NCBI GenBank assembly: GCA_021325195.1
Contig: JAJPHQ010000017.1
Span: forward strand, 1 to 64,000
Length of the DNA stretch: 64,000 nucleotides
Reading direction: 5' to 3'
Origin: Gammaproteobacteria bacterium
GTDB lineage: Bacteria; Pseudomonadota; Gammaproteobacteria; Xanthomonadales; Rhodanobacteraceae
The notes beneath the pieces were generated by a model. The model saw only the letters and a list, made by a program, of their open reading frames with translations, was not told where the DNA came from and ran no database searches. The position numbers were made by a program, and so were the translations under genes. Positions 1 through 8,703 of the stretch are shown piece by piece (the first letter of the stretch is position 1; every line of letters begins with the position of its first letter).

Positions 1-1211
<1,211 letters not shown>

Positions 1212-1240
1212 TGGCGTTTAGCCATGCGTGGAGAGCAAAT

Positions 1241-1501
1241 ATGATCAATCGCGAATCTGATCCAGTTGGGTGGACATTTCTGCTCGACGAGCTTCAAGAT
1301 GCGGTTGATCATCTGAACACTCTTATAAAGGAGATGTCGACGAACCGGGACTATCACGAGGAAGATTTCCGTATCAGTTTGGGACATGTTTTTGCGCATC
1401 TAAATCGAGCTTGGCACCGACGTCAGGTGCATGAAGACTTTACTGATGAGGAATGGACTCTGGCCGGAAAATTCCCCCAAGACCTAGACCCAATTGCATA
1501 G
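1241..1501 (+). CDS. Small hypothetical protein, 86 aa
   Basis: ORF starting with ATG at 1241, with a GGAGAG ribosome-binding sequence about 6 bases upstream, which fixes the start. It lies 30 bp after glyA and 8 bp before nrdR on the same strand, so it is probably co-transcribed with them. The protein is acidic and likely soluble, with a predicted helical middle ([17 protein letters not shown]) and a His/Arg/Trp-rich part ([10 protein letters not shown]); no signal peptide or membrane segment is visible. Base composition is clearly lower in GC than the flanking genes, which hints at a recent arrival. I recognise no family. The clean start signal and tight packing make it more likely real than chance. 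Confidence 0.6.
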   Translation: MINRESDPVGWTFLLDELQDAVDHLNTLIKEMSTNRDYHEEDFRISLGHVFAHLNRAWHRRQVHEDFTDEEWTLAGKFPQDLDPIA

Positions 1502-1509
1502 CGAGCCAG

Positions 1510-2037
1510 ATGCACTGCCCCTTCTGCCAGAACGTCGATACCCGCGTGATCGACTCGCGCGTGTCCGAAGACGGCGCCACGATCCGCCGGCGTCGCGAAT
1601 GCCCAGCCTGCGGCGAGCGTTTCTCCACGCAGGAGACGGTGGAACTGAAGCTGCCGGCGATCGTGAAGAGCGACGGCCGCCGCGAGGCCTTCGACGCGCG
1701 CAAGCTGCGCAACGGTTTCGATCGCGCGCTGCACAAGCGCCCGGTGCCGGAGGAGCGGATCGAGGCCGCGGTGCGCGCGGTGGTGCGGCAATTGCGTGTT
1801 TCACCGGAACGCGAGCTGCCGTCGCGACGGATCGGCGAACTGGTGATGGCGGAACTGCGCAAGCTCGATCACGTCGGTTACGTGCGCTATGCGTCGGTGT
1901 ACCGTGCGTTCGAGGACGTCGCCGATTTCCGCGAGGAACTGGACCGGCTGGAACGCGACCTGCCGCACGTCGAGGGCCAGTTGCCGCTGCTGAGCGGCGC
2001 GGACGTGGTGCGCATCGACAAGAACAAGAAACGCTAG
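1510..2037 (+). CDS. nrdR: Transcriptional repressor NrdR
   Basis: Represses ribonucleotide reductase operons by binding NrdR boxes when its ATP-cone senses high dATP/ATP. The 175-residue length is normal. An N-terminal zinc ribbon is complete (C3, C6, C31, C34 in MHCPFC and ECPAC) and is followed by an ATP-cone domain at roughly residues 49-139 ([14 protein letters not shown]). The open frame extends 19 codons upstream, but the ATG at 1510 is chosen because the family starts with M-H/R-C-P-F-C. It lies just upstream of the riboflavin genes, a very common arrangement in proteobacteria (nrdR-ribD). Confidence 0.95.
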   Translation: MHCPFCQNVDTRVIDSRVSEDGATIRRRRECPACGERFSTQETVELKLPAIVKSDGRREAFDARKLRNGFDRALHKRPVPEERIEAAVRAVVRQLRVSPERELPSRRIGELVMAELRKLDHVGYVRYASVYRAFEDVADFREELDRLERDLPHVEGQLPLLSGADVVRIDKNKKR

Positions 2038-2061
2038 GTTGCCCAAATCGTGCGCGTATGC

Positions 2062-2240
2062 TCGTCATTCCGGACGCCGCGCAGCGGCGACCCGGACTGC
2101 GTTTGCAGGATTGCAAACGCGAACGCCGAAGGCGGCCCGAACCGCGCAGCGGCGAAGGGCGAGCGCCAGGGATGGCGCGAGTAATCCAGTGTCTTTGCTC
2201 CAATCCAAAGTCACTGGATTCCCGCTTTCGCGGGAATGAC
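2062..2240. repeat. Intergenic element with GTCATTCC/GGAATGAC inverted ends
   Basis: The nrdR-ribD gap carries a segment bounded by GTCATTCC (about 2063) and its reverse complement GGAATGAC (ending about 2240). Close to the right end is a short palindrome CCCGCTTTCGCGGG. The inside contains repeats of a CGCAGCGGCGA motif. Short elements ending in such sequence are scattered between genes in Xanthomonadales genomes and look like miniature mobile or REP-type elements. No ORF with protein-like features lies inside. Whether it contributes a terminator for nrdR or a promoter for ribD cannot be told from sequence alone. Confidence 0.6.
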
Positions 2241-2281
2241 TGTGCTCCGGATCCGATGATGTTGAGCTGGAGATTCACCGG

Positions 2282-3547
2282 ATGACTGCTTCTCCGACTC
2301 CCGAGTCCCGAGTCCCGAGTCCCGGCTTCTCCGCCATCGACCACGCCATGATGGCGCGCGCGCTGCGCCTGGCCGGGCGCGGCTTGTACTCGACGCAACC
2401 CAATCCACGCGTCGGCTGCGTGCTCGCGCACGATGGCGAAATCGTCGGCGAAGGCTGGCACCAGTGCGCGGGCGAACCGCACGCCGAAGTGTTCGCCTTG
2501 CGCGCGGCGGGTGAACGCGCGCAAGGCGCCACGGCCTATGTCACGCTGGAACCCTGCGCGCATTACGGCCGCACGCCGCCCTGCGCGGACGCGCTGATCG
2601 AAGCCGGCGTCGCGCGCGTGATCGCGGCTTGCGAAGATCCCAATCCGAAAACCGCAGGCGCCGGCCTGCGCCGCCTGCGCGAAGCGGGCATCGGGATCGC
2701 CAGCGGATTGATGCTCGACGCCGCGCGCGAGCTGAACCGCGGGTTTCTCTCGCGGATGGAGCGCGGTCGGCCGTGGGTGCGGATCAAGCTGGCGATGAGT
2801 CTGGACGGCCGCACCGCCTTGGCGAGCGGCGAATCGAAATGGATCACGGGCGAAGCCGCACGCGCCGACGTGCAGCGCTGGCGCGCGCGCAGTTCCGCGA
2901 TCCTGACCGGCGCCGGCACCGCGCGCGCGGACGATCCGCGCTTGACGGTACGGCTGCCGGATCTTGGGACCCTCTCCTCACGGGAGAGGGGTTGGGGTGA
3001 GGGTTCGGAAGAACTAAAGCGCTCCAATACTTCCGAACCCTCACCCGGCGCTTCGCGCCACCCTCTCCCGGAAGGAGAGGGGAAAAGCTTCGTCCCGCCT
3101 TTGCGAGTCGTACTCGATCCGCGCCTCGATGCCTTGCGGGTCGACGCGCATTTGCTCGACGGCAGCGCGCCGACGCTGGTGCTGCATGCGCCGGACGCGC
3201 AACCCTTTGATGGCCGTTACGCACAAACGGAACTGGCCGCCGTCGAAACCGGTTCCGACGCCAGGCTGGATTTGCACGAGGTGATGCGAGTGCTTGCGCA
3301 AAGGCAGGTCAACGAATTGCAGGTGGAGGCCGGTCCGCGCCTGTGCGGCGCGCTGTTCGGGGCGGGATTGGTGGATGAACTGCTGCTCTATGTCGCGCCG
3401 GTACTGCTGGGCGATGCGGCACGACCGTTGCTGGCGCTGCCGCCGTTGCAGAGCATCGCGCAACGGCATGCCTTGCGCGTGATCGATCGACGCCGCGTCG
3501 GCGAGGATTGGCGATGGCTGTTGCGCCCGGCAGGGGGGAACGCCTGA
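2282..3547 (+). CDS. ribD: Bifunctional riboflavin deaminase/reductase RibD with an in-frame repeat insertion
   Basis: Carries out the second and third steps of riboflavin synthesis: deamination of the pyrimidine product of GTP cyclohydrolase II and NADPH-dependent reduction of its ribose. The N-terminal cytidine-deaminase-like domain has its zinc site complete (H67, E69, C92, C101 in PHAE and PCAHYGRTPPC). The reductase domain starts near residue 160 (WVRIKLAMSLDGRTA) and ends with VEAGPRLCGALF and GLVDELLLYVAPVLLG. At 421 residues it is longer than the usual 365-370. The excess comes from two translated repeats: a heptamer array encoding ESRVPSP at residues 8-14 and a palindromic element encoding residues about 230-267 (LSSRERGWGEG to PLPEGEG). 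Internal ATGs near residues 22-23 could be the older start. The stop overlaps the ribE start. Confidence 0.93.
   Translation: MTASPTPESRVPSPGFSAIDHAMMARALRLAGRGLYSTQPNPRVGCVLAHDGEIVGEGWHQCAGEPHAEVFALRAAGERAQGATAYVTLEPCAHYGRTPPCADALIEAGVARVIAACEDPNPKTAGAGLRRLREAGIGIASGLMLDAARELNRGFLSRMERGRPWVRIKLAMSLDGRTALASGESKWITGEAARADVQRWRARSSAILTGAGTARADDPRLTVRLPDLGTLSSRERGWGEGSEELKRSNTSEPSPGASRHPLPEGEGKSFVPPLRVVLDPRLDALRVDAHLLDGSAPTLVLHAPDAQPFDGRYAQTELAAVETGSDARLDLHEVMRVLAQRQVNELQVEAGPRLCGALFGAGLVDELLLYVAPVLLGDAARPLLALPPLQSIAQRHALRVIDRRRVGEDWRWLLRPAGGNA
2296..2323. repeat. Four-copy heptamer array in ribD 5' end
   Basis: One GACTCCC unit followed by three perfect GAGTCCC units. The array starts 14 bases inside the ribD ORF and is translated as [10 protein letters not shown]. 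The same four-copy array occurs at ddl, in the mraY-ftsW gap and upstream of the RND pump genes. No facing inverted array is found nearby here; the upstream neighbour is the GTCATTCC element. Confidence 0.85.
2970..3082. repeat. Palindromic element inserted in frame in ribD
   Basis: A 113-bp element made of three nested palindromes. The left arm is CCCTCTCC-TCAC-GGGAGAGGG (2970-2990). The centre is a perfect 16-bp inverted repeat (2996-3011 against 3030-3045, GGTGAGGGTTCGGAAG and complement) with an 18-base loop. The right arm is CCCTCTCC-CGGAA-GGAGAGGG (3061-3081). Related copies lie at 57995-58125, 62981-63041, 63405-63561 and, degenerate, near 53625-53680. It keeps the ribD frame open, so it is translated. 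Confidence 0.88.
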
Positions 3548-4140
3548 TGTTCACCGGCATCGTCCAGTGCACGGGCACGCTTGCACGCCGCGAAGCGCGC
3601 GAAGGCGATCTGCGCCTGACCATCGATGCGCCGGCGCTCGATCTGGACGACGTGGCGATCGGCGACAGCCTCGCGGTCTCCGGTTGTTGCCTGACGGTGG
3701 TCGCCAGGGGCGATGCCATGCTCGCTTTCGACGTGTCCAACGAAACGTTGTCGTTGACCACGCTGGGCGCGCTGCAGATCGGCGATGCCGTGAATCTGGA
3801 AAAGGCGCTGCGCCTGTCCGACCGGCTGGGCGGTCATCTGGTCAGCGGACACGTCGATGGCGTGGGCACGATCGTCGCGATCGAAGCGGACGCGCGCTCG
3901 CAGCGCTGGAGCATCGAGGCGCCGGACGCCCTGCGGCGCTACATCGCCGCCAAGGGCTCGATTTGCGTGGATGGCGTCAGCCTGACCGTCAACGGCGTCG
4001 AAGGCGGCCGGTTCGAGGTCAACCTGGTCCCGCATACGGTGGCAGTCACCACCTTTGCACGCCGCAAGCCCGGGCACCGCGTCAATCTGGAAGTCGATAT
4101 GCTGGCGCGGTATCTGGAAAGGCTGCTGAGAGACGGATAG
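3547..4140 (+). CDS. ribE: Riboflavin synthase alpha chain
   Basis: Catalyses dismutation of two 6,7-dimethyl-8-ribityllumazines to riboflavin, the last step of the pathway. The 197-residue protein has the two internally repeated lumazine-binding halves of the family: it opens with MFTGIVQ, the second half starts around residue 98, and GHLVSGHVDG is present. ATG at 3547 is chosen over the longer open frame because the family begins MFTGIV and because it shares one base with the ribD stop (TGATG), a sign of translational coupling. The enzyme acts as a trimer. Gene naming differs between species (ribC in E. coli). Confidence 0.96.
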   Translation: MFTGIVQCTGTLARREAREGDLRLTIDAPALDLDDVAIGDSLAVSGCCLTVVARGDAMLAFDVSNETLSLTTLGALQIGDAVNLEKALRLSDRLGGHLVSGHVDGVGTIVAIEADARSQRWSIEAPDALRRYIAAKGSICVDGVSLTVNGVEGGRFEVNLVPHTVAVTTFARRKPGHRVNLEVDMLARYLERLLRDG

Positions 4141-4286
4141 ACGAAGCGGCGAAGGGACGACGAAAGCGTCCCCCGCCTTCCGCTTCCCGTTCGGGCAAGT
4201 GCAGCGGCGTCGTGGTTGCGTCCGTTTGAACGACACGGTGGGCCGCTGACTCATTCGACACCCGTACACGCAATCAGACGTTAACC

Positions 4287-5438
4287 ATGCCATTTGCAAC
4301 CATCCCCCAACTCCTCGACGAACTCCGTGCCGGCCGGATGGTGGTGATGCTGGACGACGAGGACCGCGAGAACGAAGGCGACCTGATCATGGCCGCCGAA
4401 AAGGTGCGGCCCGAGGACATCAACTTCATGGCGCGCGAGGCGCGCGGACTGATTTGCCTGGCGCTGACCGAGCGGCGCTGCAACCGGCTCGGACTGCGGC
4501 CGATGGTGCGCGACAACACCTCGCCGCTGCGTACCAACTTCACGGTTTCGATCGAAGCCGCGCACGGCGTCACCACCGGCATTTCCGCGCACGACCGCGC
4601 ACACACCATCCGGGTCGCGGTGGCCAGGGACGCGCAGCCGCACGACCTCACCCAGCCCGGCCACGTGTTTCCGCTGATGGCGCAACCGGGCGGCGTGCTG
4701 TCGCGCGCGGGCCATACCGAGGCGGCGGTCGATCTGGCGGCGCTGGCCGGTTTCGAGCCGGCCGGCGTGCTGGTGGAAATCCTGCGCGAGGACGGCTCGA
4801 TGGCGCGCCTTCCCGAACTGGAAGCCTTCGCCGCGAGACACGGATTGAAGCTCGGCAGCATCGCCGAGCTGATCCGCCATCGCCTGCAGACCGAGAAGAC
4901 CGTGGTGCGCGTGCACGAGGCCGGGGTGTGCACCGAATTCGGACCGTTTCGCCTGGTCGCGTTCCGTGATTCGCTGCGCGGCGACCTGCACTTCGCGCTG
5001 GTGCGCGGTACCGTTGATGACGGCGCGGCGGTGCTGACGCGCGTGCACGTGCGCAACACCCTGTCCGACGTGCTGCATCTGGAACGCGACGATCTGGGCC
5101 TGACCATGACCGCCGCCTTGCGCCGGATCGCCGCCGAAGGCCGTGGCGTGGTGGTGGTGCTCGCCGCGGACGAGGATGCGGCTGCCTTGCTGGCGCGCCT
5201 CGCGCACCGGGCGGCCGAGCCGCAGCAGGCCGCGGCGGCGCAAGCCCATGCCCGCCGCGAATGGCGGCAGTTGGGCCTGGGCGCGCAGATCCTCGCCGAC
5301 CTTGGCGCGCGGCACCTGCGCGTGCTGGGCACGAAGCGCAAGCTGGTCGGACTGTCAGGCTTCGGGCTGGAAGTGGTGGAGTACGTCGAAGAGCAGGAAG
5401 GCGGCAACAGGGAACAGGAAACCGGGAAGGGAAAGTAG
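4287..5438 (+). CDS. ribBA: 3,4-dihydroxy-2-butanone-4-phosphate synthase with a degenerate GTP cyclohydrolase II-like domain
   Basis: The N-terminal domain (about residues 1-205) makes the four-carbon precursor from ribulose 5-phosphate. It contains [10 protein letters not shown] (acidic metal-binding loop), [12 protein letters not shown] and [10 protein letters not shown]. The second domain (about 210-370) aligns with GTP cyclohydrolase II, but the stretch where the three zinc cysteines should lie reads [16 protein letters not shown], with no cysteine. It should therefore lack GTP cyclohydrolase activity, as known for many proteobacterial RibBA-like proteins, and a separate ribA is expected elsewhere. 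The tail ([13 protein letters not shown]) is coded by heptamer-like repeats. The 146-bp gap before it has a small GGGACG/CGTCCC hairpin (4154-4172) but no FMN riboswitch that I can recognise. Confidence 0.93.
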   Translation: MPFATIPQLLDELRAGRMVVMLDDEDRENEGDLIMAAEKVRPEDINFMAREARGLICLALTERRCNRLGLRPMVRDNTSPLRTNFTVSIEAAHGVTTGISAHDRAHTIRVAVARDAQPHDLTQPGHVFPLMAQPGGVLSRAGHTEAAVDLAALAGFEPAGVLVEILREDGSMARLPELEAFAARHGLKLGSIAELIRHRLQTEKTVVRVHEAGVCTEFGPFRLVAFRDSLRGDLHFALVRGTVDDGAAVLTRVHVRNTLSDVLHLERDDLGLTMTAALRRIAAEGRGVVVVLAADEDAAALLARLAHRAAEPQQAAAAQAHARREWRQLGLGAQILADLGARHLRVLGTKRKLVGLSGFGLEVVEYVEEQEGGNREQETGKGK

Positions 5439-5505
5439 GGCAATCCGGCTGTCGCTGCTACGCTTTCCCCGTTCCCCGTTCCCCGTTCCCCGTTCCCCGT
5501 TCCCG
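5410..5505. repeat. Facing heptamer arrays between ribBA and ribH
   Basis: On the left, GGGAACA and degenerate copies (5410-5432) form the last codons of ribBA. On the right, four GTTCCCC units and one GTTCCCG (5471-5505) end ten bases before the ribH start. The two sides are inverted relative to each other, so the transcript could fold into a GC-rich hairpin over the ribH translation start region. This is the GGGGAAC variant of the GGGACTC arrays found elsewhere in the window. Confidence 0.75.
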
Positions 5506-5515
5506 ATTCTTTGCC

Positions 5516-5998
5516 ATGTCCCGCCAGCGCGTCCAGACCGATGCCACGCCGCGATCACCGCCCGGCGCGCGTTATGCGATCGTCGCCAGCCGCTGGAATG
5601 CGGAGGTCGTGGATGCGCTGGTGGACGGCGCCCGGCACGCGTTCGCGGAATGCGGCGTCGCCGATGAGACGATCGACGTGTTCCGGGCCCCCGGCGCCTG
5701 GGAGTTGCCCATGGTCACCGGCCGTCTGGCGGCTTCGAAGGCGTACGCCGCGATCGTCGCACTGGGTTGCGTGGTGCGCGGCGACACCCGCCACTACGAG
5801 CACGTCGCCGACGAATGCGCGCGCGGCCTGATGCGGGTGGCGCTGGATCACGGCGTGCCGGTGCTGAATGGCGTGCTGGCGGTGGAACGCGAGGCCGATG
5901 CGCGCGCGCGGGCCGGCGGCGCGCTCGGCAACAAGGGCGCGGATGTCGCGCGCGCCGCGATCGAAATGGCCGCGCTGATGCAGGAACTTCCCCGATGA
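5516..5998 (+). CDS. ribH: 6,7-dimethyl-8-ribityllumazine synthase
   Basis: Condenses the RibBA product with the RibD-derived pyrimidine to give the lumazine substrate of riboflavin synthase. It normally assembles as a large shell or pentamer. The protein has 160 residues, with [10 protein letters not shown] and [17 protein letters not shown] (the histidines of the phosphate/catalytic site) both intact. The ATG at 5516 is chosen over the long upstream frame because the family core begins about 20 residues later ([13 protein letters not shown]). The stop overlaps the nusB start in ATGA fashion, so nusB belongs to the same transcript. Confidence 0.96.
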   Translation: MSRQRVQTDATPRSPPGARYAIVASRWNAEVVDALVDGARHAFAECGVADETIDVFRAPGAWELPMVTGRLAASKAYAAIVALGCVVRGDTRHYEHVADECARGLMRVALDHGVPVLNGVLAVEREADARARAGGALGNKGADVARAAIEMAALMQELPR

Positions 5999-6447
5999 CG
6001 CAGCATGTGCGCCGCGACGGCATCGATCCGGCCGCGCGTTCGCGCGCGAGGAGGCGCGCGGTGCAGGCGCTGTACGCCTGGGAGATCGGCGGCAATCCGA
6101 TGCGGACGGTGATCGAGGATTTCCGCCACGAACAGGACATGCAGGTTGCCGACCTCGACTACTTCGAGGATCTGCTGCGCGGCGTGGAGGCGCACTGCCC
6201 GGAACTGGATGCGGGCCTTGCGCCGTTTCTCGACCGCGAGATCGCCCAGGTCGATCCCATCGAGCGCGCGGCCCTGCGGTTGGGCGCCTACGAATTGAAA
6301 TACCGTCTCGACGTGCCGTACCGGGTGGTGCTGAACGAAGCGGTGGAAGTCACCAAGCGTTTCGGTGCCGAGCAGGGCCACACCTATGTCAACGGGGTGC
6401 TGGACAAGCTGGCGCACGCGTGGCGTGCTGCCGAGAGCGGGGATTGA
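5995..6447 (+). CDS. nusB: Transcription antitermination factor NusB
   Basis: Binds boxA RNA together with ribosomal protein S10 and promotes antitermination in rRNA operons. It is a 150-residue all-helical protein with the expected N-terminal [17 protein letters not shown] and the C-terminal signature [18 protein letters not shown] followed by [10 protein letters not shown]. The start overlaps ribH by 4 bp (ATGA). The ribH-nusB-thiL-pgpA order is standard in gammaproteobacteria. Confidence 0.97.
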   Translation: MTQHVRRDGIDPAARSRARRRAVQALYAWEIGGNPMRTVIEDFRHEQDMQVADLDYFEDLLRGVEAHCPELDAGLAPFLDREIAQVDPIERAALRLGAYELKYRLDVPYRVVLNEAVEVTKRFGAEQGHTYVNGVLDKLAHAWRAAESGD

Positions 6448-6451
6448 CGCG

Positions 6452-6631
6452 ATGCCTGCTGACGCCGCGCATGTCGCCGAGGCGCCGGTGGTCGAAACCG
6501 CGCGCTTGCGCCTGCGCGCGCACGGCAACGGTTGCGCGAGCGAGGCCGTGGCGCGAATGGGCGCACCGCGGCGATTGCATCCCGATCTCCCAGCGCCGGA
6601 AGCGGTGGCCGGATGGGCGAATTCGAGCTGA
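6452..6631 (+). CDS. Short ORF of uncertain reality between nusB and thiL (59 aa)
   Basis: This frame fills the 165-bp nusB-thiL gap, longer than usual for two genes that normally touch. It begins ATG after GAGCGGGG and encodes a start that resembles GNAT acetyltransferases (VVETARLRLRAHG), which soon degenerates into non-family sequence and runs into thiL. It could be a deletion remnant of a GNAT gene, a tiny leader, or chance in a GC-rich region. The evidence is weak and it should be treated as a possibility only. Confidence 0.2.
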   Translation: MPADAAHVAEAPVVETARLRLRAHGNGCASEAVARMGAPRRLHPDLPAPEAVAGWANSS

Positions 6632-7587
6632 TCGACATCATCCGCACGCGCTGCGTGCACGCACGCAACGACGTCGCGCTGGGCATCGGTGACGACGCTG
6701 CCTTGCTGGACGCGCCGGCGGGACGGCAACTGGCCGTCTGTACCGACACCCTGGTCGCGGGCGTGCATTTCCCGCGCGACACGGCGCCGGACGACATCGG
6801 CTGGAAATCGCTGGCGGTCAACCTGTCCGATCTCGCCGCGATGGGCGCCGAGCCCGCGTGGGCCCAGCTGGCGTTGACGCTGCCGGACGCCGACGGGGGA
6901 TTCGTCGAACGCTTCGCCGGCGGCTTTGCCGAACTTGCGAACGCCCACGGCGTCGCGCTGGTCGGCGGCGACGTCACGCAAGGCCCGCTCACCGTCACGG
7001 TAACCGCGCTGGGTCTGGTTCCCCGCGGCATGGCCTTGACGCGAAGCGGAGCACGGCTTGGCGACGCGGTGTTCGTCACCGGCACGCTGGGCGATGCGGC
7101 GGGTGCGCTGGAATTGCTGCGGCACCGGGAGGCGGGGACCGGGGACCGGCCGGATGCATTTCCGGCGTTGCTTGCCCGCCTGAATCGCCCCGCGCCGCGC
7201 CTCGCGGCGGGTCTTGCGTTGCGGGGCATCGCCAGCGCCTGCATCGACGTGTCGGACGGCTTGCTCGCCGATCTGGGTCGCCTGTGCAATGCCAGCGGCG
7301 TGGGTGCGGAGATCGCTGCCGATGCGTTGCCGGTCTCGCCGCAGCTCGCCTCGTCATGCGACGCCGGCACCTGCCGGATGCTGGCGCTGTCCGGCGGCGA
7401 CGATTACGAGCTGTGTTTCACCGCGCCGGCAACGCGCACCGTCGAAATCGATGCACTGCTTGCGGATGCGGGCTGCGCGGCGACGCGGATCGGCCGGATC
7501 GTCACGGGTGCTTCCGTGCACGTGCAGGACGCACGCGGCAACCCGATCGACACGCCGCGTGCGGGCTGGGAACATTTCCCGCGATGA
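6613..7587 (+). CDS. thiL: Thiamine-monophosphate kinase
   Basis: ATP-dependent phosphorylation of thiamine monophosphate to thiamine diphosphate, the last step of cofactor synthesis. The 324-residue protein has the AIR-synthase-like metal/nucleotide motifs GIGDDAAL, DTLVAGVHFP, GGDVTQG and VSDGLLADLG. ATG 6613 (MGEFELIDIIR) is chosen because the family starts with this segment; the extra 27 upstream codons have no counterpart. A two-unit GGGGACC heptamer (7134-7147) lies in a loop between domains and is translated as AGTGDRP. The stop overlaps the pgpA start by 4 bp. Confidence 0.95.
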   Translation: MGEFELIDIIRTRCVHARNDVALGIGDDAALLDAPAGRQLAVCTDTLVAGVHFPRDTAPDDIGWKSLAVNLSDLAAMGAEPAWAQLALTLPDADGGFVERFAGGFAELANAHGVALVGGDVTQGPLTVTVTALGLVPRGMALTRSGARLGDAVFVTGTLGDAAGALELLRHREAGTGDRPDAFPALLARLNRPAPRLAAGLALRGIASACIDVSDGLLADLGRLCNASGVGAEIAADALPVSPQLASSCDAGTCRMLALSGGDDYELCFTAPATRTVEIDALLADAGCAATRIGRIVTGASVHVQDARGNPIDTPRAGWEHFPR

Positions 7588-8096
7588 CCGCGCCGCTCAC
7601 CGCTGCGCAGCGCCGCACGCTGTTGTCGCACCCGGCCGGATGGATCGCCACCGCGCTGGGTGCGGGCCTGTCGCCGGGGGCGCCCGGCGCCGCGGGCTCG
7701 CTGGTCGCGCTGCTGCCGTGGTGGTTCCTGCTGCGCGGGTTGCCGATCGGCTGGTATGTCGTCGCAGTGGTCGCGGGTTTTCTGCTGGGCGTGTGGGCCT
7801 GCGAAGTCTCGGGCCGGCGCCTGGGCGTGCACGATCACGGCGCGCTGGTGTGGGATGAGGTGATCGGCATGTGGATTGCCCTGCTTGCCGCGCCGCAGGA
7901 CTGGATGTGGATGGTCGCGGGTTTCGTGCTGTTCCGGCTTTTCGACATCTGGAAGCCTTGGCCGGTGCGGCTCGCCGACCGGCGCGTGCACGGCGGGCTG
8001 GGCGTGATGCTGGACGACGTGATCGCGGCTGCGTACGCGCTGATCGTGCTGCAACTTGCAGCGCTGATGCTCCGGCATGCACATCCGGTTGCGTGA
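7584..8096 (+). CDS. pgpA: Phosphatidylglycerophosphatase A
   Basis: Inner-membrane phosphatase that removes the phosphate of phosphatidylglycerol phosphate in phospholipid synthesis. The 170-residue protein has about four hydrophobic segments. The family signature is present: DEVIGMW, then FRLFDIWKPWPVRLADRR, then GGLGVMLDDVIAA with its acidic residues. It starts inside the thiL stop (ATGA). The gene ends one base before the stop of the next, oppositely directed gene, so the two transcripts converge without a separate terminator. Confidence 0.95.
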   Translation: MTAPLTAAQRRTLLSHPAGWIATALGAGLSPGAPGAAGSLVALLPWWFLLRGLPIGWYVVAVVAGFLLGVWACEVSGRRLGVHDHGALVWDEVIGMWIALLAAPQDWMWMVAGFVLFRLFDIWKPWPVRLADRRVHGGLGVMLDDVIAAAYALIVLQLAALMLRHAHPVA

Positions 8097-8097
8097 T

Positions 8098-8703
8098 TCA
8101 ATCACGCATCAATTTGCCTACGCGCCTGCGCAGCGCCGGAATCGCCTCTCGCTCGAACCACGGATTGAACTTGAACCATGCGGTATTGCGCGGGCTGGGA
8201 TGCGGCAAGGGCAATATGCCGGCGTCGAAGTATTCGCGCCATGCCTGTACCGTTGCGGTGAGCGAGCCCTTGCGTCGCTTGCCCAGGATGCCGCGTATCG
8301 CGTAGCCGCCGATTGCCAGCGTCAGCTCGATGTTTTTCAGACGCGGCATCAACTGCGGGTGCCACAGGGGCGCGCATTCCGGCCGCGGCGGGAGATCCCC
8401 CGATCCGCCCTTGCCGGGAAAGCAGAACCCCATCGGCACGATCGCGACACGATGCGCGTCGTGAAAGGTCGGCTCGTCGATGCCAAGCCATTCGCGCAAC
8501 GTGTCGCCGCTCTTGTCGTCGAACGGAATGCCGGTGTCGTGGACCTTGCGTCCGGGCGCCTGGCTCACGATCAGGAGGCGCGCGTCGGGATGCGCCTGCA
8601 ACACCGGACGGCAGCCGTGCGGCAGGTGCTCGGCGCAAACCCGGCACGCGCGGATGCGCGCCATCAGGTGGGCGAAGGATTCCTGCGATCCCGTCGGGTT
8701 CAA
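8098..8703 (-). CDS. Uracil-DNA glycosylase superfamily protein
   Basis: Protein of 201 residues with an N-terminal cysteine group (ACRVCAEHLPHGC), a motif-A-like segment SQAPGRKVHDTGIPFDDKSG and a motif-B-like HPSPRN near residue 168, the layout of the UDG fold. The motif A variant differs from family 4 enzymes (GEAPG), so real uracil excision activity is unproven. It is a commonly conserved subfamily in proteobacteria. The start overlaps the end of the FAD oxidase gene by 4 bp, so the two are co-transcribed, which gives no clear functional hint. Confidence 0.75.
   Translation of the reverse strand: MNPTGSQESFAHLMARIRACRVCAEHLPHGCRPVLQAHPDARLLIVSQAPGRKVHDTGIPFDDKSGDTLREWLGIDEPTFHDAHRVAIVPMGFCFPGKGGSGDLPPRPECAPLWHPQLMPRLKNIELTLAIGGYAIRGILGKRRKGSLTATVQAWREYFDAGILPLPHPSPRNTAWFKFNPWFEREAIPALRRRVGKLMRD

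Noticed and set aside
2062-2240. Complete insertion sequence between nrdR and ribD
   Set aside because: No transposase frame and no room for one; only short inverted ends remain, so it is listed as a repeat.
4141-4286. FMN riboswitch in front of ribBA
   Set aside because: The conserved RFN box blocks are not there; only a small GGGACG/CGTCCC hairpin is seen.
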